DNA of 10,557 nucleotides, from the NCBI GenBank assembly GCA_003501335.1, contig DNPQ01000441.1, positions 1 through 10,557 on the forward strand, in the 5' to 3' direction. The position numbers and the translations under genes were made by a program. Every line of letters starts with the position of its first letter. Within the stretch, counting starts at the first letter, position 1. This document shows positions 1-6,655 of the stretch, piece after piece. The stretch comes from Bacillota bacterium (GTDB lineage Bacteria; Bacillota; UBA4882; UBA8346). Under the pieces are notes generated by a model, which worked only from the letters and a program-made list of their open reading frames with translations, did not search any database and had not been told where the DNA came from.

Positions 1-461
1 GCAGAATAATTGCCCTGCCCGGGGAGTCCACTTTGTCCGGCTGTGGAAGAAATATTGATCACCGACCCTTTTCGTTTCTGCATCATATAGAAAAGAACTT
101 TCTTGGTGACATTAAAATAGCCGTTAAGAGTGGTGTCAATGACACTATGCCAGTCCTGTTCGGTCATCCACACTAAAAGCGAGTCTCTTGTAATACCGGC
201 GTTATTAACCAACACTTCAGGAACATCTTGTTCCAGCATCGGCTGAAGAACTTTTTCAGTTTCCTCACTTGAGGATACATCAAAAGGTAACAATATGCAT
301 TCCTGGCCCATTGCTTCAATCTTTTTCTGCAACTGGGCCGCAGCGTCATGATTACTTCGATAATTGGCCCAAATGGTATACCCATCAGCGGCTAATTTTA
401 AGGCTATACAGGCACCGATTCCACGGCTAGCGCCAGTAATGACGGCAATTCTTTTTTCCAT
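1..461 (-). CDS. fabG: 3-oxoacyl-ACP reductase, FabG-type SDR (3' end cut by window edge)
   Basis: An ATG at 459-461 opens a frame of 153 complete codons that continues past base 1, so only the N-terminal part is present. Visible short-chain dehydrogenase features are the nucleotide-binding TGASRGIG at residues 9-16, a DV pair at 61-62, the NNAG motif at 86-89, the catalytic-region serine in NISS (136-139), and a tyrosine at 152 in NYSA where FabG enzymes carry the catalytic Tyr of YxxxK. The lysine lies outside the window. Known family role: NADPH-dependent reduction of 3-oxoacyl-ACP in the cytoplasm. The start is supported by AAGGAAG about 7 bases upstream. A gap of 230 bases with a strong promoter separates it from the upstream genes, so it may lead its own transcript. 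Together with PlsC and LolA-like neighbours, a secondary-lipid role (aryl-polyene-like) is possible but inferred. Confidence 0.9.
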   Translation of the reverse strand, partial: MEKRIAVITGASRGIGACIALKLAADGYTIWANYRSNHDAAAQLQKKIEAMGQECILLPFDVSSSEETEKVLQPMLEQDVPEVLVNNAGITRDSLLVWMTEQDWHSVIDTTLNGYFNVTKKVLFYMMQKRKGSVINISSTAGQSGLPGQGNYS

Positions 462-545
462 GTCCGCTTCCTTAAATTATTTTTTAAGTTAAAAATCCAG
501 ATCTTATTTTATTATTAAATTCCAAAATTAGGAAGAAATATCAAA

Positions 546-559
546 AAATTATATAATTT
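546..559. promoter_or_regulatory. 14-base perfect palindrome in the fabG leader, possible operator
   Basis: The sequence AAATTATATAATTT is a perfect 14-base palindrome lying at roughly +7 to +20 relative to the start predicted from the 573-601 promoter. That is a usual place for a repressor site. It is built only of A and T in an AT-rich region, so chance is a serious alternative. It does not match any fatty-acid regulator operator I can recall with certainty. Confidence 0.25.
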
Positions 560-572
560 CAACTTAATAATT

Positions 573-601
573 ATTATACTTCATCATATTCATTTTTGCA
601 A
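573..601 (-). promoter_or_regulatory. sigma70-type promoter for fabG
   Basis: Read on the minus strand, TTGCAA (596-601; 4 of 6 match to TTGACA) is followed by a spacer of exactly 17 bases and a perfect TATAAT (573-578). Transcription would begin near 566, giving a leader of about 105 bases before the fabG ATG. The region is AT-rich, so chance matches are likelier than usual. The correct spacing, perfect -10 and position between genes still make this the best promoter in the window. Confidence 0.6.
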
Positions 602-622
602 AATAAAAAGGCGCAATCCTTT
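601..622 (-). terminator. weak intrinsic terminator after the LolA-like gene
   Basis: On the minus strand, AAAGG (618-622) and CCTTT (607-611) form a 5-base stem around a 6-base loop, followed by a T-rich run (CTTTTTATTT). The stem is short, so termination is probably partial. It lies about 70 bases past the stop of the LolA-like gene and just upstream of the fabG promoter, as expected of a transcript boundary. Confidence 0.35.
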
Positions 623-691
623 AATAACAGGATATATTTATAAATAAAAAACAATTTATTCTAAAAAACTAATTTTCTAAAAACATATCCG

Positions 692-1432
692 TTAATTTTG
701 TAAACCATCGGTGATTCGGATGTCGGAATATTCAACCGAAAAATGTTTGCTCAAGTTAACCTGATCAAACAAAAACATTTTAGTAATAATCGTTTTACCA
801 TTCCATTGTTTCGGTGCTGTGTAAAATGCAGTCATCATCTTTTTGCCGCTTAATGCGTAAAAATCAGCTTTGATTGGAAGTAATTCCTGTTGTTCCACCC
901 AAATCATCACTTTGGGATAACTTTGTTTCATTTCTTTGGCGGATAATTCTAAGGCAAAACAGGTCTGGGTATCGGTGTTTGTTCCGTCGGAGTTTAACCC
1001 GGCAATCGGTTCTTCGCCAATTAATTTGGCATTATAATCTCCGGCAAATTTCACTTTAGCAACATCACTATAAGATATTCCTCCCACCAGTCTTTGAGAT
1101 GGTGTAACATGAATCGGATTTTTGACCTTCGGGATAATAATCCACATATCGTCATTTTTGATTAATATTTTCCGGCCTTTCATATTGTCCGGTTCCAAAA
1201 AGGCAAGCATGGCCATGGCTCCATGATTGACATAACCCTTCATTACAGTAGGACTTTGAATTTTGTTTTTGTTATAAGTTTCGACCCGGATGGTCATTTC
1301 AAGATCATTGGCAATAAAATTATGAGCATCCACTTTTTGTAGAATCTCATCAGCAGCGGGTGTTGCGCCTTTTACGGATACTCCCAGTATGAATAAAAAA
1401 ACAACTATGATCGAAAATCTAAATTTTCTCAT
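692..1432 (-). CDS. LolA-like periplasmic carrier (outer membrane lipoprotein-sorting family)
   Basis: The 246-residue product has a signal peptide (basic MRKFR, hydrophobic core 8-20, likely cleavage near VKG-A at 22-23) and no lipobox cysteine, so it should be soluble in the periplasm. The body matches what I know of the LolA-like 'outer membrane lipoprotein-sorting protein' family: FLEPDNMKGRKIL (78-90), DDMWIIIPK (94-102), LVGGISYSDV (115-124), and a C-terminal half of alternating strands from YPKVMIWVE (172-180). LolA-fold proteins carry acylated molecules from an inner-membrane ABC transporter to the outer membrane. The gene follows a LolCDE-like ATPase and two permeases, so it is the probable carrier for that pump. 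AAGGAGG (1437-1443) fixes the start. The cargo, lipoprotein or another lipid, cannot be read from the sequence. Confidence 0.85.
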   Translation of the reverse strand: MRKFRFSIIVVFLFILGVSVKGATPAADEILQKVDAHNFIANDLEMTIRVETYNKNKIQSPTVMKGYVNHGAMAMLAFLEPDNMKGRKILIKNDDMWIIIPKVKNPIHVTPSQRLVGGISYSDVAKVKFAGDYNAKLIGEEPIAGLNSDGTNTDTQTCFALELSAKEMKQSYPKVMIWVEQQELLPIKADFYALSGKKMMTAFYTAPKQWNGKTIITKMFLFDQVNLSKHFSVEYSDIRITDGLQN

Positions 1433-1509
1433 AGGTCCTCCTTAACTTTTCTGCTGTAGGTTTGGTTTAAATAATCGTAGTCATCGATAGGCTTTGATTT
1501 TGAATTCAT
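1429..1509 (-). CDS. possible 26-aa micro-ORF coupled to the LolA-like gene
   Basis: Between the second permease and the LolA-like gene, an ATG at 1507-1509 opens 26 codons that stop at a TGA overlapping the next start as ATGA, the classic arrangement for translational coupling. The peptide is polar and charged (it begins MNSKSKPIDDYDYL), with no membrane segment. A stop codon sits just upstream in the same frame, so it is not a 3' extension of the permease. The weak point is the lack of a clear Shine-Dalgarno (only a GAAA-rich stretch). It could be a leader peptide, a small protein or chance. I recognise no family. Confidence 0.3.
   Translation of the reverse strand: MNSKSKPIDDYDYLNQTYSRKVKEDL
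1437..1443 (-). promoter_or_regulatory. strong Shine-Dalgarno of the LolA-like gene
   Basis: AAGGAGG lies 4 bases before the ATG at 1430-1432. It falls inside the 26-codon micro-ORF 1429-1509, so translation of that ORF would run through this ribosome site. Confidence 0.75.
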
Positions 1510-1518
1510 TTTTCATTT

Positions 1519-2730
1519 CTAGACCCAACGTAAAGCTTCTGAAATTGAAATTTTCGATGCCCTCCGGGAAGGAATAATCGAAGCGGTCATTGCGATCAGG
1601 GAAAAGAGTATCATACATATTATAATTGTCGTGAAACTCGGATGAAAAAATACATGGATTAATGTCCCATGAACTTTAACCGGTAAACCGCCTATACACT
1701 CGGTGAAACCGATAAATAAATAACTCATAAGTAGTCCTATCATTCCCCCGATGATTCCCAAAAGCCAGCTTTCAACGATAAAAATCCATGCCACCTGGGT
1801 TCTTCGAGTACCCAGTGCTCGAATCGTGCCGATTTCCCGAAATCTTTCCGACAAATTCATATTCACCGTATTGGAAATGGTAAAGGTGACAATAGCTAGT
1901 ACAATAAAGATGATGATATCAAAGACTATATTATACATTAATTTAAGGCTCTGGTAAAATTCAGCTAAAGTTTCCCAGCTTTGATATTCCAAGTTATATT
2001 GCTTTGAAATCTCGGTTATTTGAGGACGAATCCTAGCGGTGTCACCCGTATCTTTCAGGAGTATTACAATCTTCTGAACATTGGTGCCAATATTGAGAAG
2101 ATTTTGGATCACACTCAGAGGGGTCATAACCGAGAGATTATCCAAATCCGAATAACCGCTATGCGTAATACCGGTTACCTTTAAATCGACAGCATTTATA
2201 CCCCCGTCTTTCATATTCCCCATTAAAGTTACGGTATCACCAATTTTAACCGAAAGCTTTCTGGCCACCCCGTCGCCAATCATAATTTCATTCGCATTTT
2301 TACTATTCAAATAAGTGCCTTGAATTAAATGCGAACCGGCATTCAGCTTTTTCTCCTTTTCAGGATTTCCCGCTTCACCCGTAACCACAGTGGAATGATT
2401 GCCGGATGAAAGAATACCGCTGAAAGTCATCCTGGTAGTGACCAGCTGAATTTGGGGAATGGTTTGTAATTTTTTAATAATTGGCGAGGCGTCATCAATT
2501 AGATATTGATAAGGATCCTCATTGCCGTATTTTGAAAAACCGTTGGCATAAAATTGATAATGTCCTACCCCATTATGAATCATCGATTCCCTGAGCTCAT
2601 TAATGTTCCAGTTAAAAAAACCTTGCGTTAATAAACAGGCTACCATCCCGATCATGATCGAAATCATGGTGATCAAAGAGCGTCTGAAATTTTTGATAAT
2701 ATTTCGGAAACCAATCATCAAATAAAACAT
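1519..2730 (-). CDS. FtsX/LolC-type ABC permease, second copy
   Basis: The 403-residue product has the LolC/LolE/MacB permease layout: one N-terminal helix (about 19-38), a large periplasmic domain (about 40-265) and three C-terminal helices (about 267-290, 314-342, 366-387). EIGTIRALG (299-307), after the second helix, is the conserved FtsX-family motif that contacts the ATPase. The length is close to that of E. coli LolC and LolE. It is a clear paralogue of the permease encoded at 2743-3969, sharing RESxIxxGxGH, the EKKLN region, ARKL, GDTVTLM and the C-terminal EALRW. The two probably pair as a heterodimer on the 4048-4710 ATPase. It begins 12 bases after the first permease, with AAAGGAGGA ahead of the ATG. 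Unlike its partner it lacks the proline-rich periplasmic loop between helices 3 and 4. Likely role: extracting a lipid-anchored cargo from the inner membrane. Confidence 0.88.
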   Translation of the reverse strand: MFYLMIGFRNIIKNFRRSLITMISIMIGMVACLLTQGFFNWNINELRESMIHNGVGHYQFYANGFSKYGNEDPYQYLIDDASPIIKKLQTIPQIQLVTTRMTFSGILSSGNHSTVVTGEAGNPEKEKKLNAGSHLIQGTYLNSKNANEIMIGDGVARKLSVKIGDTVTLMGNMKDGGINAVDLKVTGITHSGYSDLDNLSVMTPLSVIQNLLNIGTNVQKIVILLKDTGDTARIRPQITEISKQYNLEYQSWETLAEFYQSLKLMYNIVFDIIIFIVLAIVTFTISNTVNMNLSERFREIGTIRALGTRRTQVAWIFIVESWLLGIIGGMIGLLMSYLFIGFTECIGGLPVKVHGTLIHVFFHPSFTTIIICMILFSLIAMTASIIPSRRASKISISEALRWV

Positions 2731-2742
2731 AGGAATCCTCCT

Positions 2743-3969
2743 TTAAATCCAGCGTAGAGCTTCGACAATTTGAAGCCGGGCAGCTCTAAAAGCGGGATAA
2801 AAACCGCCTACCGTCGCTGTCATTAAAAAGAGCATCCATAACCAAAGCGCCGGAATAAAACCAGGTTTAAAAAAAGCTGTATACCCCTTGGCATGTCCCG
2901 GAGGAGGAGGAATCGGAATTCCACCGAGGGCATTAAAGATGCCTGCTAAAGCATAACCGAGGATAATGCCAAAAAAACCACCTAATAAACCAATTAAAAA
3001 ACTTTCGGAAATAAAGATTTTACCGACTTGAAGCCGGGTTGTACCCAACGATCGGATAGTGCCGATTTCTTTGACTCTTTCCTGCATTGTAAGGTTTAAC
3101 GTATTGATAATGGATAAAACCACCACCAAAACAATAATTATCATGATCAACAAATAAATTAAATCATAAAACATCTTTGGTTGAGTATACTGAACTCCTG
3201 CCAACTGATTCCAGGTACGATACTCCAATCCCAATGGATTGCAAATTTTTTGAATCGAGGGTTCTATCTTCCCAAGATTTTCGGTTTGGTTTAATAACAA
3301 AATAATACTACTTACAGAATTGGGTAGATCCATGAAAGTTTGAATCGTTTTAAGGTTTGCCAGTAATAAAACATCATCGTAGGCTTTTATTTGGGCTTCA
3401 ACAATCCCGATAACTTCCACATCAATGGCGTTAACCCCGCCACCCTTCAAGGTTGACATCAGAGTGACAGTATCCCCAACTCCTGCATGGAGTTTTCGGG
3501 CCAATCCACTACCGATAACAATTCCAAATGGTTTTTTATCCTCCAAAAATGTTCCCTGTTTAAGGCTTGCTAAAGAATTTAACTTTTTCTCCCGGCTGGG
3601 TAGTCCGGCAGTTCCCATAAAAATCGTACTTTTATCTCCAGAAGAGATCATCCCCTGAAAATTAATACGGGGAGCAAACAGTTTAATCCCAGGCACATTG
3701 GATAATTCCCGAAAAACTGTTTTCGAATCGCTGATCAAATGTCGAAGGTTATCGTCATTGCTAGCCTTCAGATAACCTTTTTGATAAATCTGGATATGTC
3801 CGATACCTCCATTAATCAATGACTCTCGCAATCCCAAAAGGGTATACGACATAAACCCCTGCGCCAGTAAGCAAGCACTAAGTCCAATCGCAATGGACAA
3901 TATTGTTTTCAGTGAACGCCGATAATTATTTAACAAATTCCTATACCCTAATTTGATATAAAACAACAT
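2743..3969 (-). CDS. FtsX/LolC-type ABC permease, first copy
   Basis: The 408-residue product has four predicted helices (about 21-40, 268-291, 318-346, 371-391) around a periplasmic domain, and the ATPase-contact motif EIGTIRSLG at 301-309. The frame is open for 19 more codons upstream, to an ATG at 4026. I prefer the ATG at 3967-3969: it has GAAAGAGGA just upstream, and MLFYIKLGYRN then aligns with MFYLMIGFRN of the paralogue. The loop between helices 3 and 4 carries IPIPPPPG (351-358), which I recall from relatives of this LolC-like group and which the second copy has lost. It lies between the ATPase gene (78-base gap) and the second permease (12-base gap). MacB-like export of another substrate is possible, but the adjoining LolA-like gene favours lipid or lipoprotein transfer. 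Confidence 0.88.
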   Translation of the reverse strand: MLFYIKLGYRNLLNNYRRSLKTILSIAIGLSACLLAQGFMSYTLLGLRESLINGGIGHIQIYQKGYLKASNDDNLRHLISDSKTVFRELSNVPGIKLFAPRINFQGMISSGDKSTIFMGTAGLPSREKKLNSLASLKQGTFLEDKKPFGIVIGSGLARKLHAGVGDTVTLMSTLKGGGVNAIDVEVIGIVEAQIKAYDDVLLLANLKTIQTFMDLPNSVSSIILLLNQTENLGKIEPSIQKICNPLGLEYRTWNQLAGVQYTQPKMFYDLIYLLIMIIIVLVVVLSIINTLNLTMQERVKEIGTIRSLGTTRLQVGKIFISESFLIGLLGGFFGIILGYALAGIFNALGGIPIPPPPGHAKGYTAFFKPGFIPALWLWMLFLMTATVGGFYPAFRAARLQIVEALRWI

Positions 3970-3973
3970 GTTA

Positions 3974-3982
3974 TCCTCTTTC
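3974..3982 (-). promoter_or_regulatory. Shine-Dalgarno that sets the first permease start
   Basis: GAAAGAGGA on the minus strand lies about 4 bases before the ATG at 3967-3969 and argues for that start over the ATG at 4026. Confidence 0.6.
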
Positions 3983-4047
3983 CAACCCAGAAAGAACTTA
4001 TTTTTCCCCATAAATACCAATAGCAATGCAAAATCCGGATGAAAACT

Positions 4048-4710
4048 TTATTGCTGCAGTTGTCCATCAAGAATGTGAATAACTCGTTTGGCATATTTAG
4101 CGACATTATCATTATGAGTGGAAAAAAGAAAAGTTACATTATGGATGGAGTTTAATTCCAAAAGAAGCGATATGATTTTTTCCCCTGTTTTTGAATCCAG
4201 GTTCGCGGTTGGTTCATCCGCCAATATGATATCCGGATCGGTTACCAGCGCCCTGGCAATTGCCACTCTTTGCCGTTGCCCCCCTGAAAGCTCATCGGGC
4301 CGGTGCTTTAAATAATCGAGTAAACCCACAGATTCAATAGTTTTAAACACTTTTTCTTTATCTACTTTTTTCTTCCGAATCATCAACGGATACTCAACAT
4401 TTTCATAAACATTCAAAACCGACATCAAATTAAAACTCTGAAAAATAAAACCAATATGCCGATTACGAAAGACTGACAATTGACTGTCTTTCATATTCTG
4501 TATTTTTTGGCCGTATATTTCAACACTACCTTCGGTTGGATTATCCAAGCAGCCTATAATATGCAATAAAGTCGATTTTCCAGCCCCCGACGGCCCCATA
4601 AGAGATATAAAGTCACCCTTCTCAATATCTAAATTTACATTTTGCAGAGCCTTGATTTCAACCTTACCCATTTCATATATTTTAGAAACATTTTCGGCAC
4701 GAATTAACAT
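4048..4710 (-). CDS. ABC transporter ATP-binding protein, LolD/MacB type
   Basis: The 220-residue single-domain ATPase has every motif intact: Walker A GPSGAGKST (39-47), Q-loop glutamine 91 in FQSFNL, signature LSGGQ (141-145), Walker B IILADEPTA (161-169), D-loop NLDS, and the switch histidine 199. The stretch HIGFIFQSFNL and the short length are typical of the LolD/MacB/FtsE branch. It should sit on the cytoplasmic face and drive the two FtsX-type permeases encoded immediately downstream. The ATG has GAAGAGGTG upstream. The first 29 bases overlap the end of the acyltransferase gene, which implies co-transcription and probably translational coupling. I leave the symbol blank because the specific substrate, and hence a true lolD assignment, is not shown. 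Confidence 0.93.
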   Translation of the reverse strand: MLIRAENVSKIYEMGKVEIKALQNVNLDIEKGDFISLMGPSGAGKSTLLHIIGCLDNPTEGSVEIYGQKIQNMKDSQLSVFRNRHIGFIFQSFNLMSVLNVYENVEYPLMIRKKKVDKEKVFKTIESVGLLDYLKHRPDELSGGQRQRVAIARALVTDPDIILADEPTANLDSKTGEKIISLLLELNSIHNVTFLFSTHNDNVAKYAKRVIHILDGQLQQ

Positions 4711-5494
4711 TTTTCACCTCTTCAAGGCTATTCATTACAGGAATTATGGCCATAGGCTTAGTACTCTCTTCAAGTGCCTTTTGAATAACCGCTTTTGCTT
4801 TCTTCCTCAGTTTAATGATTTCTTCTTCCTGATTGGCACGGACATCCGGATAAAGGGGATCCAAAAGAACAAGTTTGATACGGTTAGGGACCATCAATCT
4901 TCGACCGGGCGGAAGAAATTCTCCGGATCCTATAATACAAACCGGTAAAATTGGAAACCCGGTCTTAACTGCAAGGGTAAAAGCGCCATTTCTAAAACGC
5001 CCCAGACGGCCGTCTCTGGAACGGTGCCCTTCCGGCCAGATAATCAAGGAAGCACCCGACTCCAGGACTGAAACACTTTTCCGGCAAACCTTCTCCCAAC
5101 CATCGTTGGCGCTGACATATCCGGCAAGGCGCATCAGCATACCATAAACCGGAATCTTAAAAGGCCATGTCGCAATAAAGCCAGCATCAATCAGCAGGGT
5201 GCCAAAAAGAAACGGATCAACAGCCGAGCTATGATTGGCAACAATAATAGCTGGAAATGGCAATTTTTCAGCCCGCGAATCCACCTCGACCGGTGCAAAA
5301 AAAGGAACAATGGTTACCAGTATCCATCCATAAACAACAATTCCTCTGCGCAGTGCAGAATCTAATTTTCGCTTCAAAAAAGCAATTGAAATGAATATAA
5401 ATAAAGGTAAAATAATAAAAAAAACCAAAGTAACGATAACAAACATCAGCCAATAATAGGCATTCAACATATACTGTTTGATTTTGGTTGCCAT
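4682..5494 (-). CDS. PlsC-type lysophospholipid/1-acylglycerol-3-phosphate acyltransferase family
   Basis: The product (270 residues from the chosen ATG) carries the acyltransferase block I NHSSAVD (87-93; N-H-x4-D, His and Asp catalytic) and block III PEGHRSRDG (154-162, substrate-phosphate binding), followed by ILPVCIIGSG. The N terminus holds a long hydrophobic anchor (about 14-41) and a second hydrophobic stretch (50-68), which places it at the inner membrane. Family role: moving an acyl chain from acyl-ACP or acyl-CoA to a glycerol-phosphate or other lipid hydroxyl. Another in-frame ATG lies at 5513-5515, 4 bases after the deacetylase stop, but GGAGA stands 8 bases before the ATG at 5492-5494, so I chose that. 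The C-terminal tail overlaps the ATPase gene. In this locus the acceptor could be a special glycolipid rather than bulk phospholipid. Confidence 0.87.
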   Translation of the reverse strand: MATKIKQYMLNAYYWLMFVIVTLVFFIILPLFIFISIAFLKRKLDSALRRGIVVYGWILVTIVPFFAPVEVDSRAEKLPFPAIIVANHSSAVDPFLFGTLLIDAGFIATWPFKIPVYGMLMRLAGYVSANDGWEKVCRKSVSVLESGASLIIWPEGHRSRDGRLGRFRNGAFTLAVKTGFPILPVCIIGSGEFLPPGRRLMVPNRIKLVLLDPLYPDVRANQEEEIIKLRKKAKAVIQKALEESTKPMAIIPVMNSLEEVKNVNSCRKCF

Positions 5495-5519
5495 CACAAT
5501 TTTCTCCGACTTCATTCCA

Positions 5520-6290
5520 TCAAAGGTATTTTTGCTCTTTGAGAATTCGGATCGTTTCCCTTAAAGCACGCACAGTTGGCTCTCGATCATTTTTACTATG
5601 AATGATTGAATCATGAAACATAATAATTGCGGGCGATTTAAGCTTTTTCTTAATAACAGCCATAATCTGTTCATAGGAAGCATGCGTATCCCAAGTCCGG
5701 ATATCCCACATTACGGGGATGAGCCCTAAATCCTTAATCACTTTGCCAATGATTTGATTTTTATGGCCGATTGGGGAACAAAAATACCGTGGTTCAACAC
5801 CGGTAATGTTTTGAATGATCTGATTGGTCCGGACAATTTCATCCCGAATTCTCTTGTAATGTAAAAAAAGAATATTACAGGGGTGAGAATAAGTATGATT
5901 GGCAATGATATGATTTTCCCTGTACATTCTTTGAACAATTTCCGGATATTTTTCGGCGCTGTTTCCTGTTACGGCAAATAGAGCCTGAATTCCTTCCGAT
6001 TTTAAGATATCCAAAATTTGGGGAGTATAGAGGGGATGAGGTCCATCATCAAAACGAAATAAAATTCCCTTTTGGTTGTTGAAAAATTCTTTCCCTTTTA
6101 CTGTCTTGAAAAAGAAATTGGAACGAGCCGAAAACATACCATACATATATAAAATCGTCCGAAAGCCAAATACCAGAATGACACCCCAAATTAAAAACAG
6201 ATAAGAATGGAGAACAAATGATAATACAATAACAATTGTCAAGCCTATTAGGGACAATATCGTTACTAATTGATATTTTGAAAGGATCAT
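5520..6290 (-). CDS. membrane-anchored polysaccharide deacetylase (NodB-like, CE4) family protein with altered motif 3
   Basis: The 256-residue product (from the ATG at 6290) has two hydrophobic segments (about 6-27 and 30-50) and a NodB-homology domain. Motif 1 is FDDGPH (80-85, base and metal Asp), motif 2 HTYSH (132-136, two metal histidines), motif 3 RYFCSPIG (168-175), motif 4 around WD (200-201), and motif 5 IIMFHDS with His226. The metal site and catalytic His are intact. In motif 3 the family Arg (usually F-R-x-P-x-G) is Cys171. The family removes N- or O-acetyl groups from sugars in surface polysaccharides, peptidoglycan or glycolipids. A TTG at 6308 would add six residues; neither start has a good Shine-Dalgarno. 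It lies between a small membrane protein and PlsC with gaps of a few to about 26 bases, so it is in the same operon. A glycolipid sugar is a reasonable inferred target. Confidence 0.85.
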   Translation of the reverse strand: MILSKYQLVTILSLIGLTIVIVLSFVLHSYLFLIWGVILVFGFRTILYMYGMFSARSNFFFKTVKGKEFFNNQKGILFRFDDGPHPLYTPQILDILKSEGIQALFAVTGNSAEKYPEIVQRMYRENHIIANHTYSHPCNILFLHYKRIRDEIVRTNQIIQNITGVEPRYFCSPIGHKNQIIGKVIKDLGLIPVMWDIRTWDTHASYEQIMAVIKKKLKSPAIIMFHDSIIHSKNDREPTVRALRETIRILKEQKYL

Positions 6291-6316
6291 GTTGTTTACT
6301 ATTTCCAATTTTCATC

Positions 6317-6655
6317 TTACTCTAGAAAATAATTTGGAAATACCTTCTTCATAAATTTGGCAAAAAAATAGATTGGATATTTAATACAATCTCTTCCAGC
6401 CAGTGTCAGACCAACAGCTCCTACAATCCAGCTCACTCCATATGCAATAGAGCCTTGAAACAAACCGGATGATAACTGATGATTCACTCCGGCAATGATC
6501 ATCAATACCATGGGGAAGCCATAACCAATTATACAAGAACCCAACATCATAAAAATGCCAATGCGCATTTTTAGAGGAAGGCTTAAAAAACCATCCTGAT
6601 CAAGCTTTTTGGCAACTTCTTCATTAACCCATTTTTTAAATTTATTTGACGGCAT
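6317..6655 (-). CDS. small two-helix membrane protein, unknown function
   Basis: I do not recognise this protein. From the ATG at 6653-6655 it has 112 residues: a charged N-terminal segment (KFKKWVNEEVAKKLDQDG), two hydrophobic helices (about 31-55 and 68-86) and a basic, aromatic C-terminal tail (KYPIYFFAKFMKK). This suggests a hairpin in the inner membrane with both ends on the same side, probably cytoplasmic. The frame is open to an ATG at 6706, but that would overlap the methyltransferase by 65 bases and has no Shine-Dalgarno. The chosen ATG overlaps its stop region by 14 bases, and a TTG two codons upstream, spaced from AAAGGAA, is also possible. It sits inside the operon, 26 bases from the deacetylase start. 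It may be an accessory subunit of a neighbouring membrane enzyme. Confidence 0.7.
   Translation of the reverse strand: MPSNKFKKWVNEEVAKKLDQDGFLSLPLKMRIGIFMMLGSCIIGYGFPMVLMIIAGVNHQLSSGLFQGSIAYGVSWIVGAVGLTLAGRDCIKYPIYFFAKFMKKVFPNYFLE

Noticed and set aside
630..690. GGATAT/ATATCC inverted repeat (685-690 with 630-635) after the LolA-like gene as a terminator
   Set aside because: A six-base stem, partly AT, across a 49-base loop is too weak, and the T-run does not follow the stem; the hairpin at 601-622 is a better, though still weak, candidate.
4652..4948. 98-codon plus-strand frame across the PlsC/ATPase junction
   Set aside because: Antisense to two genes with complete catalytic motifs; no support of its own.
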